Assembly: GCF_016599855.1 (NCBI RefSeq)
Contig: NZ_CP067041.1
Location: 3,162,001 to 3,226,000 of the forward strand
Reading direction: 5' to 3'
Source: Bradyrhizobium diazoefficiens
Lineage (GTDB): Bacteria > Pseudomonadota > Alphaproteobacteria > Rhizobiales > Xanthobacteraceae
Length of the DNA stretch: 64,000 nucleotides
Shown: one piece after another, positions 1-9,300 of the stretch
How positions within the stretch are numbered: the stretch's first letter is position 1
Layout of the letters: each line of letters opens with the position of its first letter
Program-made: the position numbers and the translations under genes
Notes under the pieces: generated by a model
Database searches by the model: none
Seen by the model: only the letters and a program-made list of their open reading frames with translations
What the model was told of the DNA's origin: nothing

Positions 1-1983
1 CCAGTTGCCGCGGCGGTCCCAAAGGCGGGAGAGATCCGTATCAAAGAGCGTTATCCAGTCCCGCAATCCCGAACGCTCGAGCGCGGCAAGAACGACGGAA
101 TCGTCAAGGATTGATTTCTCAAGTCCGTCGTAGTGACCAAGAACCGTCCCGCAGAACTGAAGAACATCCCCGATGCGGGGCATGGCGACGTCCAGAAATT
201 GGTCAAGGTTACCGTGGAAGCGATAGGCAAGACGGGCCGCTGGAATATCGTTCGCTGCCCTGTGCAGCACGGACAGGAGGAGTTCCCGTTGAGCGTCTCC
301 TGCCTCTGGATACAGGGCTGCACTGGCTCTGGAAGAGAAGTAGCCGGTCCATGCTGAATGGACGGTACCATACAGAAAACCATCGAACCGCTCATCGAAC
401 TTCCTGAGCAATACGCCTGGCAAGGCTTCGTCCAGAATCTGGGCGGATGCTGCGAAAGCAAGCTGTCTTGCGACCGTGTGCAAGCAGAGACGCCAGAGGG
501 CTTCGTCATCACTGATCAGTCCGTGTCCGATCTCGCCCTGAATGACGATGTGTGACTTGATAACGCCATTGCGAACGACCAGCGGCGCCATGGCAACGCC
601 TGTGCCGTAGTCTTCGCGTGTGGGCTGCAACGGCGCGCTCGCCTCAAATCCACGGTCAAGATCGCGGAGCGAAACGGCAATATCGTGTGAAAACGTGATG
701 CCATCCAACCGGTCGAGCGGCATCATCTGCACGAGACTGTCCGTGATGACGCGGACAGTTGCAGCAATCTTGTCGCGCGTGGCTTCATTGGCGCAGGAAT
801 GGAATTCGATTGTGTAGGTCGGGGCGACGGGCGAAGCCTCATGCCGCTCGGCGTCGGGCAAATCCGTTTTTGGTCTCTCTCCGATCGCGTCGGAACCGTT
901 GGGATCGTGAGACACGGCGCGGGAGGCCAGAAATTCGCCGAACACCGATCCGATCGTCGAGCGAACGAACTCTGTCGAAACCCCTCCAATGACTTGCGAA
1001 AGGTTTGTGAGACTGTCGTCGCGCCGTGCGGCTATGAAGAAGTTGTGACTCGATGCGGCGGCAGCGCGATTGAAATCGTTCAAATCTGGAACGATCGCTG
1101 AAGAGTGAAGGCCCGCAAGCATTCGGTCGGTCGAAAGCGGCATCAAGACGACGGTGACCAGGTCGAGGTCAGCCATCATAAGCGGCTTCAAACCCGTCGC
1201 ATCGTCGAGTCCGAGCGCAACGCAGTCAGGGAGTACAAAGCCTTCGCCTGGAGAAGGCATGACTCGCCACGAGAGTGCCTTCAGCTTCGCGATCCGCGGA
1301 TCGGGCGCGAGGGTAGTGGACAGGACTTTGTTGTGTCCGTCCCGGACATAGGCCGGAGCCTGCGTAACGAGGTGGTCCATTGCTGCGGCAATGTGGAGGA
1401 CCTGCTCGGCGAAGTACGATTTGAATTGTTCCCTCAAGGTCATCTGCGCGACCTGATAGAGGACGTGAGCCGGTAGTCCAAAGGCCCGAAATGCGGGATT
1501 GTCGTTCAATTGTCCGTCGATCAGGTCCTTGAGCGCCTGCGGAGGCGAGGAGCCGTCGATACCTAGAATCTGCCGGGTGCGCGTTTCGTCGCAGAAGACA
1601 TCGATAGCCTGCCCAAACAGTTTCCTTGCGGCCATAGTGAAGGTGCCGCGGAGATGGGCGTTGCGTATGGTGAGATGTGCGACCAGTTCGGCCGCGATTT
1701 CCGCGTCAACTTCCGCATGAGCGGGGCCCCCCTTGAGGAGCTGGAGGCGCTGCGCTGCGGCGTCTTCGTACTCCGTGATTTTGTCGTCGAGCGTGGGAGT
1801 CCCGTCGGGCGACAGTTCGGAGTAGAAATGCGCTTCTACCCCAACATCGGTCTTGATCAGAGCAAGGCGAGGCTCAGTGCCCCGTTCGTACAGCCAGGTT
1901 TTGCTGTCCCGTTTTGAGCCGCCGGGCACGCGAAATCCCCTTGAGAAGAATTGGGGGATATTGTGTTGCTCTATGCCAGCCAC
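1..1983 (-). CDS. DUF4238 domain-containing protein, partial (C-terminus beyond the window)
   Basis: One uninterrupted reading frame runs leftward off the window edge (661 codons visible). The N-terminus has the DUF4238 signature: a HNIPQFFSRGF block at about residues 7-17 (family form H-x-PQ-F/Y-L-R-x-F), then a WLYERG strand and a VEAHFYSE block around residue 50. The rest, after residue 80, is not recognised. GTG at 1983 is the first possible start, because an in-frame TAA lies two codons upstream. DUF4238 proteins are frequent in phage-defence islands, but their activity is not established. The gene points away from the AbiEi/HNH pair and has its own 170-bp upstream gap. Length far exceeds a lone DUF4238 domain (about 250 aa), so an extra C-terminal module is likely. 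Confidence 0.7.
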   Translation of the reverse strand, partial: MAGIEQHNIPQFFSRGFRVPGGSKRDSKTWLYERGTEPRLALIKTDVGVEAHFYSELSPDGTPTLDDKITEYEDAAAQRLQLLKGGPAHAEVDAEIAAELVAHLTIRNAHLRGTFTMAARKLFGQAIDVFCDETRTRQILGIDGSSPPQALKDLIDGQLNDNPAFRAFGLPAHVLYQVAQMTLREQFKSYFAEQVLHIAAAMDHLVTQAPAYVRDGHNKVLSTTLAPDPRIAKLKALSWRVMPSPGEGFVLPDCVALGLDDATGLKPLMMADLDLVTVVLMPLSTDRMLAGLHSSAIVPDLNDFNRAAAASSHNFFIAARRDDSLTNLSQVIGGVSTEFVRSTIGSVFGEFLASRAVSHDPNGSDAIGERPKTDLPDAERHEASPVAPTYTIEFHSCANEATRDKIAATVRVITDSLVQMMPLDRLDGITFSHDIAVSLRDLDRGFEASAPLQPTREDYGTGVAMAPLVVRNGVIKSHIVIQGEIGHGLISDDEALWRLCLHTVARQLAFAASAQILDEALPGVLLRKFDERFDGFLYGTVHSAWTGYFSSRASAALYPEAGDAQRELLLSVLHRAANDIPAARLAYRFHGNLDQFLDVAMPRIGDVLQFCGTVLGHYDGLEKSILDDSVVLAALERSGLRDWITLFDTDLSRLWDRRGNW

Positions 1984-2153
1984 AGCCGGTTACCTGTCGA
2001 AATGGGGCGCTTATCGAGCGGGATCGGAACTGGCTAACCCGAATCACATGGCCCGTGCTAGGCAACGATACCGCAACCTGCGCGAGATGACATCGAGCGC
2101 GGGGACTTTCTGCGTGCCGAGGTATGCCGGGCCTGCGATGAACCCGATTGAAG

Positions 2154-3368
2154 CTAGGGCCGATCTCTCTTCGAGAGCGCGTCTCTCACGCGAGCGACGA
2201 TATCCTTGCCGCTCAGATGTTCGACATAGGGCAGGCTGAGCGCATGCAAACCAAAGCGGTGGCGCATGTCCCCTTCGATCTTCTTCAATATCTCTGGATC
2301 GGAGACCGGTTGATCGGGGTTGGTGACGCCGTGTTTGGCGAAGACCTCGTCCGCAATCCGGTTCAGCTCCCGGGGCCCTTCGGTCTCGACGTGATGTCTC
2401 ATGACCGCGGTGAGCCGTTCTTTCACGCGCACGAAATTGTCGGAATAGTCGGGGCTGACCAGCCAGGCAAAGTCGATGTCGATCTCGTCGGCCAGAGTAT
2501 CGGACCATTTTGCAGGATCGAGCGGGTTCGAAATCAGGGCAGTGCGTTGATTGGGGGTGCCGCCCCGTTCGGCCAATACGATTTGCCAGCCGATGATATT
2601 GTACAAGGTGAAGTGTGCAACAACCCGACCGGCGTCGTTGCTCTTGACGTAGATAAGATTAAAGAAAGGGCCGAACCGCTGCATGAGTTCGTCAGCGCGC
2701 GGAAGGTAACGCGAATCCAGAAAGATCCGCGTCGTGTTGAACGTTTCGTCCCCATCGAGAACAAAGCGGCGCGCCGCTTCATAGGCCGTGGACTTGACCT
2801 CGGCGTTCCCGACGAGCGTCGCCCAAAGGACGAGGCATGATTTCGTGATCGAACGGAGCGCGAGGGGGCCGCCAAACGAAAGCTGATGGTGCACGGTATC
2901 GGGTCGCCGCGCGGTGTAGGTTGTTTGCGACCCCTCGATGATTTTAAGTACCTGGTCTTCGGTTAGACCAAGGCTTGCCGCAATATCCGGAATCCAGCGC
3001 GCCATCTCTTCGGGAGATTTGGCGGTGATGTTGAGCTGGAATTGGCCGTCCCCCAAATCGCGGATCGTGAAGGGCTTCGCGACAAGCTCAGGCCTGCCAT
3101 CATTCGTGATGTTGAGCAGGTCACTGCCAGACGGAATTTTCCGGAGCATCGGCGGTCCCCGGCCGGTGCCGGAGTCGAGTTGCAACATATTGCGAAGGAT
3201 CGTGACCTGCTCGCCGACTTCCTTATCGATCGTGCTGCCGAAGTCACTATTGCACGCCGAGCAATCGACCTTCGTGGTCGTTTTGCGGCCGCCAAGCGCA
3301 TTGAGCAGAATATGCTCGGGCTTGGTATCCTTGGTCAGTTGGTTATCGCAGAAGATACAGGTTTCCAT
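2154..3368 (-). CDS. HNH endonuclease domain protein (HNH_5 type)
   Basis: The first 50 residues carry an HNH/zinc-finger nuclease pattern: CIFC at residues 4-7, EHILLNALGG (residues 19-28), and CSACN followed by FG. The two Cys pairs would bind zinc and the EH/N residues form the beta-beta-alpha metal site. The remaining 350 residues have no domain I recognise and may sense or bind a target. The ATG follows the TAA of the upstream AbiEi-like gene directly (TAAATG), so the two are translated together. Single HNH proteins with a long C-terminal part are often restriction-like or toxin-like enzymes. Pairing with an AbiEi-like regulator suggests that it is the harmful partner, but that is inference. 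Confidence 0.75.
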   Translation of the reverse strand: METCIFCDNQLTKDTKPEHILLNALGGRKTTTKVDCSACNSDFGSTIDKEVGEQVTILRNMLQLDSGTGRGPPMLRKIPSGSDLLNITNDGRPELVAKPFTIRDLGDGQFQLNITAKSPEEMARWIPDIAASLGLTEDQVLKIIEGSQTTYTARRPDTVHHQLSFGGPLALRSITKSCLVLWATLVGNAEVKSTAYEAARRFVLDGDETFNTTRIFLDSRYLPRADELMQRFGPFFNLIYVKSNDAGRVVAHFTLYNIIGWQIVLAERGGTPNQRTALISNPLDPAKWSDTLADEIDIDFAWLVSPDYSDNFVRVKERLTAVMRHHVETEGPRELNRIADEVFAKHGVTNPDQPVSDPEILKKIEGDMRHRFGLHALSLPYVEHLSGKDIVARVRDALSKRDRP

Positions 3369-4046
3369 TTACGTTTCAATCGTAAGCGCCTCCAAGCGGG
3401 GCTGGACGAGTGTTTCCCAAACTCCGGCTTCGACCGCAAACCGCGCAATCTCGGCGGGCGTGGCCTTGCGGCGGCGCAGAGCCTCCTTCATTGCCTGGGT
3501 GGCATGTAGGAGGCCGCCAGTCGACTTGTAGAATGCGTTTTGACGACGGCCGCTCTGAAAGAGATCGACGATGGTCTTGGCCGGTGAGTAGATCCGTACC
3601 GTCACGCCTTCAATTGTATGGTCCTTGATGCCGCGCTCGAAGACCTTGGGCCCAAAGCGCGCGATTTCGAGTCTCGGTAACTCGATCTTCGGTCGCCACG
3701 CGCGCGGACCGATTGCGACCCAGACATAGGGAGGAATGCGGTCCGTGAGTTGGTGAAAGGCGAGGGCGGAGTCGAAACAAACGACTCCATCTGGAACGAG
3801 CTTGGCAGCCACGGCCAGGTCGTGATGAGCCTCTAGCGGCGCGTCGGGGAGCTGATAGAGCCCGCGAGCCAGTTGATTTAGGCGACCGTTTTGCTCCATC
3901 CGCGAGATCGTCGCGGCGGTGATGCCTTCCCGGATAAATTCGGACAGGCGCATCATGCCCCGCTCCTGAAGGAGTGAGACGGCGCGGTCTTCCTGCCGTG
4001 TCGATAGACTCACCATGGAAGGCGATAGTGATACAAAACCTTGCAT
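3369..4046 (-). CDS. AbiEi-type antitoxin / winged-helix transcriptional regulator
   Basis: This 225-aa protein has the layout of AbiEi (type IV antitoxin) proteins. An N-terminal helix-turn-helix spans about residues 20-65, with the conserved run GxLxQLARGLYQLP. A central domain with FDSALAFHQLTDRIP and PYVWVAI follows, then IEGVTVRIYSPAKTIVDLFQ (residues 146-165), the hallmark of this family. AbiEi normally represses its operon and neutralises the AbiEii nucleotidyltransferase toxin. Here the next gene is an HNH endonuclease instead, joined stop-to-start. The start is uncertain: ATG at 4046 or ATG at 4016 (MVSLSTRQ). Autoregulation by the winged helix would be expected from the family. Confidence 0.8.
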   Translation of the reverse strand: MQGFVSLSPSMVSLSTRQEDRAVSLLQERGMMRLSEFIREGITAATISRMEQNGRLNQLARGLYQLPDAPLEAHHDLAVAAKLVPDGVVCFDSALAFHQLTDRIPPYVWVAIGPRAWRPKIELPRLEIARFGPKVFERGIKDHTIEGVTVRIYSPAKTIVDLFQSGRRQNAFYKSTGGLLHATQAMKEALRRRKATPAEIARFAVEAGVWETLVQPRLEALTIET

Positions 4047-4068
4047 AAATCAACATCGATGCAGATGA

Positions 4069-4074
4069 ATTATA
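4069..4074 (-). promoter_or_regulatory. Candidate -10 box for the AbiEi/HNH operon
   Basis: On the minus strand a perfect TATAAT lies about 22 nt before the ATG at 4046, in an AT-rich stretch that stands out in this GC-rich DNA. The hexamer 17 nt upstream (AATATC) is a poor -35 match. The resulting leader would be very short, or transcription could start just ahead of the ATG at 4016. AbiEi proteins bind inverted repeats near their own promoter; I did not find a clear one. Confidence 0.35.
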
Positions 4075-4235
4075 TCGTTGGCTAGAGGTAAGATATTGAT
4101 TGGGCTTTTGTTTTCTGCTGTCGGCCTTCGAGCGGGATAGCATTTGCGGAAGCGGGGGATGGCGGGCGACCTGCACAAGTCGTCCCACCGATTCATGTAT
4201 CGTGTGCCGGGAAGCTCGGGGCGTGGGAGACCTGA

Positions 4236-4859
4236 ATGGCGGACGGCGAAGTAGACCAAACGGACGATATGGAGCTGCACTGGCCCGATGCGAATGACAG
4301 GACATTCGTGGAAGCCGGGCCCTTCCGTGGTGCGTGGGCTGCGAAAGCAACCGACGAACGTCTCTTCCGGATGATCAAGGGCTTTCATGAAGCGGGTGAC
4401 TTGCTGGTCTTCGAGAGCTGCGCTCAACCGCGTCGGTCGCTGAATCTTCTGTTCCCCGTGATCTTCTCGTATCGCCAGTCGCTAGAGCTGCGACTGAAGT
4501 ACCTCATCATGGCCTACGGTCCGCTAGCTAACGAAGCCCCTGACTTCCGCAAGCATGGGCTGCGGGAGCTATTCGCGAAATGCAAACGCATCATCCTGTT
4601 CTTTGATGCCGCGCTCAATGGTTCGGACAGGGAAACGCTGGATGCAGTGGAAGCGCGGATCGCCGAATTCGACGCGGTCGATCCGGGCTCGGATGCGTTT
4701 CGCTTCGCGCACAATCCCAAGGGCCAACCGATCAAACTCGGTGTGACCGAAGTGGACTTGCCCAATCTGCAAAGGGTCGTAGCGAGTATTCACAATTTCC
4801 TCGAGTGCGTCGATTTGCAGTTCGAGCATGGATACGGGCTTGCGCCGTGCAAGCACTAA
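4236..4859 (+). CDS. Hypothetical protein, possible HEPN-like helical domain
   Basis: This 207-aa protein starts at ATG 4236 behind a GGGAG box 7 nt upstream. Residues 70-115 contain FSYRQSLELRLKYLI, then HGLRELF about 20 residues later. This spacing is typical of HEPN-type helical proteins (an E-L-x-LK helix followed by an H-x-L helix). A canonical R-x4-6-H RNase motif is not clear; an RFAHNPKG segment near residue 150 is the nearest. If HEPN-like, it could be an RNase toxin or a nucleotidyltransferase partner. It runs divergently from the AbiEi/HNH operon and is followed after 18 bp by a small gene, so the two probably form an operon. Confidence 0.55.
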   Translation: MADGEVDQTDDMELHWPDANDRTFVEAGPFRGAWAAKATDERLFRMIKGFHEAGDLLVFESCAQPRRSLNLLFPVIFSYRQSLELRLKYLIMAYGPLANEAPDFRKHGLRELFAKCKRIILFFDAALNGSDRETLDAVEARIAEFDAVDPGSDAFRFAHNPKGQPIKLGVTEVDLPNLQRVVASIHNFLECVDLQFEHGYGLAPCKH

Positions 4860-4877
4860 CGAGAGGATTAGTCAGCC

Positions 4878-5237
4878 GTGAGCCTGTCGAAGCGCATTCT
4901 TTTTGGCGATCATCCCGCCGATGATGGAGCCCGGGCGCGGCTTCGTGAACAGACGCTTAAGCGTCTCGAGCTGTTCAAGTTCAAAATCCCGGCGCGCCGC
5001 CGCAATCGAATGGGTATGGGCGGATACTGGGACTCGATCTGGCCGGGGAGCGTGCAAAGCGCAGCCGATGAGCTGAACATCGATACTGTCCAGATCAATA
5101 GCCAAGTTTGCACAAAATCGCAGGGGGAAGCCGATGCGATCTCGGCGCGTGCCAAAGAAATCCATCAGGAGAGAGCGAAGAGTTCCTTAAAACTCGCCTC
5201 GGAAATTCTCGGACAGCTCAAGAAAAAATCGCACTAG
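4878..5237 (+). CDS. Small basic hypothetical protein
   Basis: This 119-aa protein starts at GTG 4878 with an AGAGGA box 10 nt upstream, 18 bp after the possible HEPN-like gene, probably in one operon. It is rich in Arg/Lys, has a RRRNRMGMGGYW segment near the middle, and ends in a helical Lys-rich tail (EILGQLKKKSH). I do not recognise a family. Position and size would fit an antitoxin or accessory protein for the upstream gene, but nothing in the sequence proves this. Confidence 0.5.
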   Translation: MSLSKRILFGDHPADDGARARLREQTLKRLELFKFKIPARRRNRMGMGGYWDSIWPGSVQSAADELNIDTVQINSQVCTKSQGEADAISARAKEIHQERAKSSLKLASEILGQLKKKSH

Positions 5238-5369
5238 CGATCTTGTGCAGACGGGAAATTCGCTCTTTCGCGCAATTTATGTCCGGTCTTTCTGCAAACG
5301 CTCCATTTCCGTCCTTATGCTGTTGATGAAAAAGCCCGCTACGCCAAAAACGTTCAAAGGGCGATGCAA

Positions 5370-6018
5370 TCAGCGGAAAAAACGTAAGCCGCGAGGTATT
5401 TTTCGATGTTCACCTCGGGGGCGGTGATTTCGAGCATGGCTTCGTCGCTCCGCGCGGCCGTCCTTTTCATCTGCATGTCGGTGAGGGAATTGGCTCATGC
5501 GAAGGATACGTCCGGTGAGGCCGGTGTAGAGCTCCCCGAAACTTGACGGTAATCTCACTGCTCTCATCGCGTTTCATGAGCTTTGCAAGCGGTGCAGCAT
5601 GCAAGAGGCCTCCGCCCAGACGCCAGATGGGAGCCCGTATCGAAGAGCGAGCGAACGTCTTCCGAGCGTCCTCCTGATAACCGCGAATGAGGAACATGCG
5701 TCCTGTGGGCGCCGCGCGCCAGAAATCGCAATGAGCCGCATCGCTGAATTAACGATCGACCCCACTGTCCTTGGGGGCAAGCCAGCATTCGATCACGCCA
5801 TCAAGTTCGCGTGGTGCACTTTCTTCGCGCGTCGGTATCCAGAACATGAGCCAGCCGGTATTTCGTGTGATGGCCTTGCCGAGCACGTCTTGAAACCGAT
5901 GCAGCTCGGTTTCCTTCAGATCGCCTTCGAGCGCGTAGTCGATCCTGTACCAGCCGTTCAGGAACGGCCGAGAATTGGGGGGCAGTTTGGCCGTCAGGTC
6001 GCGCCAGCGCGTGAACAT
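5370..6018 (-). pseudogene. Decayed gene, probable AlbA/Schlafen-type DNA-binding protein remnant
   Basis: From ATG 6018 the minus strand reads MFTRWRDLTAKLPPNSRPFLNGWYR and on through an ECWLAP block, then hits an in-frame TAA near 5749. The same frame continues past the stop with a coherent sequence (DAAHCDFWRAAPTGRMFLIRGYQED, then APIWRLGGGLLHAA). Near 5550 the conserved stretch switches frame (FRGELYTGLTGRILR) and decays further. The GRMFLIRGYQED and IWRxGxxLLHA blocks resemble those in proteins with a Schlafen/AlbA_2-type domain; this assignment is from memory. At least one nonsense mutation and one or two frameshifts make it non-functional. The 5240-5370 stretch holds no gene I can support. 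Confidence 0.5.
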
Positions 6019-6370
6019 TCCTGAACGAAGAGTTCTTGCGCGCCGTTTTTTGCTGGCTCCCCAACAAGTCCGACAGCTCGGAGATGCGCCGGGATGCCTT
6101 GCGCGCAGGGGCTTGCCCCTTAGACTAGCAAACGAATGAGGAGGCACCGGCTGAGGGGCAGTGATAGCGGTGCCGGAACGGCAGCCGCTCGCGCGAGTGC
6201 CCCTGGCGAGCGACACATGATCGCGCGAGGGATCGAAGCCGGATAGCCAAGACCGTCAGAGCTCGGTTCACGAGAGCCGAACCGGCGGGGGCGGGTGCGC
6301 AACAAAGGTGTGCGTATTTGCTGCTATAGATGGAATGCTCACTTGATTCTTGCGATTTGATAGAGGCTCC

Positions 6371-9300
6371 TTGCCGAAAACGCCCCTCAAACCAGCCGCG
6401 ATCACTCGGGCGGCTTTTGAATATCAAGATCTCATTGGTATTGAGGTTTTGATCGATTTTTATCGCGACCCGAGCCATTATCAGTGGGTCGAACTTGAGT
6501 CAGAGGATCGATCTGCGGGCCATCTGGATGACGTAGTTGCATTGCGTACGGATGGAAAGTTTGAATACACACAGGTCAAGTTCACGGTTGATCCCGACCG
6601 TTACCCACTCACCTGGGATTGGCTGCTCGAACGGAAAGAGCATGGCACGTCGCGACTGAAAAAGTGGGCGGCGTCGCTCCAAAAGCACGGTAAGTCGGGT
6701 ATTGTAGGCCTCGCTCAGCTCAGGACCAACCGCACGCCTGATGCCGAATTTGATCAGGTGCTCAAGGGGGATTTCGTTCAACTTAGAAAGCTCTCGCCGT
6801 CTCGCCGAGCGGAAATTGAACGTGAGCTTGGCGGAAGTGCCCCCACGCGCGCCTTATTCAAGGTCTTTCGGTTCAGACATTCCGAGAGCGCAGATGTCCA
6901 AGGACTGGAGCAACGGCTCAAAGGGTCCGTTGTGCCGACCGACACGACCACGGACGGTTGGCTATTTCTCCGTCAACAAGTTCGGAGATGGGCCACGGAG
7001 AAAAGGCAGCCAGAACCGGATGGCAAAATCCGTCATGACCATCTCGTTCAGGCCATTTCTAAGAAGCGGCCAAGGCCAATACCGCAGAACTTTCTAGTGC
7101 CGGATGTCTACGCGGTTCCGAGCCTAGATTTCCACGATCGCTTTCTCAAACGCGTTACGTCCGGACGATCCGCTCTCTCCGTTCTTTGGGGGACGCCGGG
7201 TCGCGGAAAAAGCACTTATCTCAGTTTCCTGGTCAACGAACTAAGCAAGAAGAAGCTGCCGTGCATTCGCCACCACTATTTCCTGTCACTTGACGACACG
7301 ACAACGGACCGCATCTCGTTCGCAGATATTGCGGCGTCGATGATGGAGCAGATGGCGGTTCGCTATCCCGAAGCCGTGAAGGACCGGAATTTGGAGGAGG
7401 CGCCCAACACACTGCGCAAGTGGCTAGAAGCGTGCGGGGAGTATTTCGCGGCTCAGAACAAAAAGTTCTACGTCGTGGTTGACGGCCTTGATCACGTCTG
7501 GCGGGAACGCATGAACATCGACCAGATGGATCATCTGTTCAGCTATCTACTCCCGTGTCCCAAGAATGTCGTGTTGATCGTTGGGACGCAGCGCGTCACC
7601 GATCTACAGTTACCCGCGAAACTGTTGGCAAGGGCCAGCGCCTCTGCTTGGATCGAAATTCCGCCGATGGACGAGCGAGCTGTCGATGACTGGATAAGAG
7701 GTCAGGACAAGGCTAAGCGGTTACGGCTTCCTGATTATGCGCGTAGAAGAGAACAGCGAAACGAAACCCTCGATGAAATCAGCCGTGCCTTCTTCAAAAT
7801 ATCTCGCGGGCATCCGCTTCATCTGATCTATTCCTTTGAGACCCTTGTGCGGAGAGGAACGATCGTCACTTCTGACGAAGTAAAGACTCTCCCTCGCTGC
7901 CCTGACGGGGATATTCGCACTTATTATAGGAGCCTTTGGCGGCGGCTAAGCCCTCAGGGCAAGCAAGTGTTACATCTCGTCGCCGGTTCGGAGTTTCGTT
8001 GGCCCGCGGATGGCCTTAGGCGCTGCGGCGGAAGCCTCGATCAGGTAGACCATTTGCTCGAGCATCGCCGAACAGGCGTCATGCCATTTCATGGCAGTAT
8101 CGTCGCTTATGCGCGCGAGCAGAGTGATCACGAGAGTACCTATCAAGCGCTCCTGCCGAAAGTAATCAGGTGGCTTGAGCGTGACGCACCGCCATTTTGG
8201 CGTTGGGGCTGGCTGTGGATCGCGAAGGCTAGGATCGGCAAGGACAACGATCTCCTTTCAAAGACGACGCGCAAATGGGTGATTGACTCTCTCGCGCTCG
8301 GCTGGCCTGACAGCCAGATGATTACCATTCTTCGCGAGGCAGAAAACGCCGCTTTCGCCAAGAGTGACTATTGCCGCTGCATCGAAGCTCGAAGCCTGAA
8401 AGTCCGTCTCCAGAACGGGCCGCAATTCCAAATGCACCGGTACCCGGAACTGCTCGAGGCGACGCTACGCGCCTCCGAAAATCGCCAGCAGATTCTCAAC
8501 ATGGCCGATGAGATCGGCTCACTCCCTGACGCGCAGATCATTGCGCTGCTGCGGTCGCTTCCGGATGACCTTTCGGATGAAATCGGCGCGGAGTGCGAAG
8601 CCGAATTGCGGCGACGCGTGAACCTCTGGCTTGTACTTCGCAATCGACGCAGCGATGAATTTCGAGCGTTGGTGCGGAACGCCTTCGAAGCGTTGACTCA
8701 GATGCCAGATATCAGCGTCAAGAAGATACTGACCTTCATTGAAGGGTTCTCCTCGAACGATTCAATGTTCCACGCATTGCTTGATTGCCTGACTCGCGGA
8801 TTGCAGCTCGACGCCCTCGTAGACCTCGTCGGACTCCTGAAAGGCGAGAAGTACAAGGCTTGGCGAGCATTGGCTGGCGATGCGTTGCTCCGTGCGTGCT
8901 CCATCGCTGGAGCTGATCTTAAAACGCGTATCGACTTACGGCCTGTAAGCGCATCGCCTCTTGTGGGGTGCTATCTCGTTCTGCAAGGGGAGCCTTGCCC
9001 CGTCCTCAATTTCGAGTTCGACCCCGGCTTTCTTGAGCTGGAAAGGTACGAATACACTCCGGGTCCCAATCCCGGCTTGCAGAGATTTTTCCACGGGCTG
9101 TTCTTTTCTGCGCTTGCGACATGCCGGAGCGCCGTTGGGAGCTTCTCGTTTGTGTTTCCCGGCGTAGATGAAACTGGAATGGGATGGATGAGGGCCGTCG
9201 TGGACGTCCTCCGTGATCTCGCTCTCAGCATCGGGAATGGGAGCGCTCAGGCTAGTTTTTCGATCGTATTTGAGCGAGCGAACAACGTCGCTCAGGTGGT

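Noticed and set aside
1721..1740. Apparent frameshift in the DUF4238 gene at a G/C run
   Set aside because: On recount the run has six C on the plus strand (1727-1732), and the frame reads through without interruption.
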